From the NCBI GenBank assembly GCA_029881835.1, contig JAOULV010000072.1, forward strand, positions 1-7,067: a DNA stretch of 7,067 bases. The letters run 5' to 3'. Below, one piece after another: positions 5,519 through 7,067 of the stretch (positions are counted from its first letter, which is position 1; every line of letters begins with the position of its first letter). The notes under the pieces are model-generated. The model was given only the letters and a program-made list of their open reading frames with translations, was not told the DNA's origin and did not search any database. This DNA comes from Rhodospirillaceae bacterium. GTDB lineage: Bacteria > Pseudomonadota > Alphaproteobacteria > Rhodospirillales > Magnetovibrionaceae. The translations under genes were made by a program, and so were the position numbers.

Positions 5519-7067
5519 TGAACACAAATAAAAAAGGAACTTTGGTTGGCGTCGGCCTTGGCCCCGGTGATAAAGGGTTATTAACAATTGCCGCCAGTGA
5601 AGCCATAAGTGCTGCAAAAATAATTTCTTATATCCACGGCCATAATTCATCATCAATGGCCAAAAATATTGCCCAAGATTTTATTAAAGACGGGGTAACG
5701 GAAATTGCCATTGCGGTCGATATGGGAAAAAGCCAAAGCCAAAGACGCGAAGCCTATGACGCGGGCGCAAATGAAATAGTGTCGCACCTAAACGCGGGCA
5801 AGGACGTTGTGTTTTTGTGCGAAGGTGATCCGCTTTTTTACGGATCGTTCGTGCATCTGGCGGAAAAAATAAACAAGCTAAGCAACAAAGGTTTTGAAAT
5901 AAAATCCATCCCCGGCGTTAGCTCGATCAATGCTGCGGCTTCCACCACAGGGTTGGCGTTGGCCAGTGATAATGAAACCTTTTCGGTCATTCCGGCAACG
6001 CTGACGCGCACACAATTAAGTGCCGCCTTATCAGGTACAGGCGCGGTTGCGGTGATAAAAATTGGCAAAAATCTTGAAAAACTAAAACAGGTCTTAAAAA
6101 GCAAAAACCGCCTTGCGAGGGCGCTGTTGGTAAGCGATGCCAGCGGTGAAAATGAAAAAATTGAAAAACTGGCAGACGTTAACAGCGGAAGCTATTTTTC
6201 ATTAGCCCTTGTTCCGCCCGTGCAAGAGGGCGATGGGGCAAGCGCTGAAACTGTTCCCGGACCCAGTGCAATTGTGGTGATAAATCAGGCCGGGCTTGAA
6301 ACCGGAATAAATTTAAAAAAATCATTACCCGGGGCAAAATTGTTTTGCCGGTTTGAAACAGAAATTGCAGATGAAATATTTTCAAGCACCACAGAAACGC
6401 TGCAAAAGCTTTTCAATGCCAATACACCAATTGTCGCGGTTGCCGCCAGTGGCATAATTATTCGCGCCCTAGCAGGCGTGCTGGCGGACAAAAAAACCGA
6501 ACCCCCCGTGGTTGCGGTTTCACCCGATGGCGCCCATGTGGTGGCATTATTGGGTGGGCACGGGGGTGCCAACCGCTTGGCCCGGGTTTCGGCGGGTGTG
6601 CTGGGTGGAATTGCCGCCATCACCACGGCTGGTGATGGTGAATTCGCTATCGCCCTTGATGACCCGCCATCGGGCTGGGGGGCATCAAACCAGATTGCGG
6701 CCAAGGGTGTAATGGCAAAAATGTTGTCTGGTGAAAATGTTAATTTGCAGGTCGATGGCGGAAATGCCGATTGGCTATTGGGGTCAAGCGCGCCATTTAA
6801 GCAAGGTTCGGTAAATAATGCACAAGAAAGCGTTTTGGTAACACATAAAGAAATTTCTGATCCCGATAAAACATTTGTTTTGCACCCGCCGGTTTTGGCA
6901 TTGGGGGTCGGGTGCGAACGGGGAACCGATAGTGAAGAATTATATAACCTTGCGATTGATGCGTTAAATAATGCGGGCCTTGCCAAGCAATCGGTCGCAT
7001 GCGTTTGTTCGCTCGATTTAAAATCAGACGAAGTTGCGGTGCTGGCGCTGGCAAAACGTTTAAATGT
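5518..7067 (+). CDS. cobI: Precorrin-2 C20-methyltransferase (CobI/CbiL) fused to CbiG; continues past window edge
   Basis: The frame is open for 516 codons from the ATG at 5518 to the right edge without a stop. Residues 1-233 are a full CobI/CbiL: GVGLGPGD (11-18), CEGDPLFYGSF (101-111), PGVSSINAAA (132-141), PATLTRTQL and VIKIGKNLEKLKQVL, ending in YFSLALVPP. This enzyme methylates C-20 of (cobalt-)precorrin-2. After a linker of about 17 residues, CbiG begins near residue 251 (AIVVINQAGLETG). The CbiG N-domain has GIIIRALAGVLADK (from 312), LLGGHGGAN (His348) and ITTAGD (368-373). A middle part includes DDPPSGWGASN, and the CobE-like C-domain starts with LALGVGCERGT (about 460-470) and SLDLKSDEVAVLALAKRL at the edge. 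CbiG opens the ring-A lactone in the cobalt-first pathway. The C-terminus, and any further fused domain such as CobJ, is out of view. The start overlaps the cobL stop by one base. Confidence 0.93.
   Translation, partial: MNTNKKGTLVGVGLGPGDKGLLTIAASEAISAAKIISYIHGHNSSSMAKNIAQDFIKDGVTEIAIAVDMGKSQSQRREAYDAGANEIVSHLNAGKDVVFLCEGDPLFYGSFVHLAEKINKLSNKGFEIKSIPGVSSINAAASTTGLALASDNETFSVIPATLTRTQLSAALSGTGAVAVIKIGKNLEKLKQVLKSKNRLARALLVSDASGENEKIEKLADVNSGSYFSLALVPPVQEGDGASAETVPGPSAIVVINQAGLETGINLKKSLPGAKLFCRFETEIADEIFSSTTETLQKLFNANTPIVAVAASGIIIRALAGVLADKKTEPPVVAVSPDGAHVVALLGGHGGANRLARVSAGVLGGIAAITTAGDGEFAIALDDPPSGWGASNQIAAKGVMAKMLSGENVNLQVDGGNADWLLGSSAPFKQGSVNNAQESVLVTHKEISDPDKTFVLHPPVLALGVGCERGTDSEELYNLAIDALNNAGLAKQSVACVCSLDLKSDEVAVLALAKRLN

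Noticed and set aside
6285..6986. Long minus-strand open frame (233 codons) opposite the CbiG region.
   Set aside because: The plus-strand frame carries ordered CbiG motifs (GIIIRALAG, LLGGHGGAN, ALGVGCERGT). The reverse frame shows no family pattern.

Overview
The window lies within a cobalamin (vitamin B12) biosynthesis locus. It holds six genes, all of which can be assigned to corrin-ring synthesis or its late steps. The sequence style (cobQ reading PFKAQNMSNNAAVT, a cobaltochelatase tail with MNCQLCKYREQ, a CobH/CobL/CobI set, and a CbiG domain joined to a methyltransferase) points to an alphaproteobacterium, perhaps Rhodospirillales-like or a related marine lineage. Base composition looks intermediate, with many AAA, AAT and ATT codons, so it is not one of the very GC-rich members. 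The lineage is inferred from remembered family features, not from a search.

Layout. Positions 1-1401 (+) hold cobQ (cobyric acid synthase), missing its N-terminus at the window edge. Positions 1419-2426 (-) hold cobD/cbiB (adenosylcobinamide-phosphate synthase), convergent with cobQ across a 17-base gap. Positions 2427-2627 are a divergent intergenic region: AT-rich on the cobD side and GC-rich on the cbiX side, with a hairpin directly against the cbiX ribosome binding site. From 2628 to the right edge runs a tightly packed plus-strand operon: cbiX (2628-3623), cobH/cbiC (3627-4262), cobL/cbiET (4259-5518), then an open gene (5518-7067) that fuses CobI/CbiL to CbiG. Gene junctions are +3, -4 and -1 bases, which indicates translational coupling.

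How the genes work together. CbiX inserts cobalt into sirohydrochlorin. The CobI part methylates C-20. The CbiG part is expected to open the ring-A lactone after ring contraction. CobL methylates C-5 and C-15 and decarboxylates the C-12 side chain. CobH moves the C-11 methyl to C-12. CobQ then amidates four side chains and CobD attaches the aminopropanol arm. An early-insertion chelatase together with CbiG suggests the cobalt-first (anaerobic-type) route, although the other genes needed to decide this (cobG/cobZ, cobN, cbiD, cobJ, cobK, cobM, cobF) are not in view.

The most notable points are the CobI-CbiG fusion, which may continue into further domains beyond the edge; the very His-rich, probably Fe-S-binding tail of CbiX; and the structured leader of the cbiX operon. 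I found no tRNA, rRNA, CRISPR array, transposon or phage feature. No wholly unknown system was recognised; most of the window is orthodox B12 biosynthesis.
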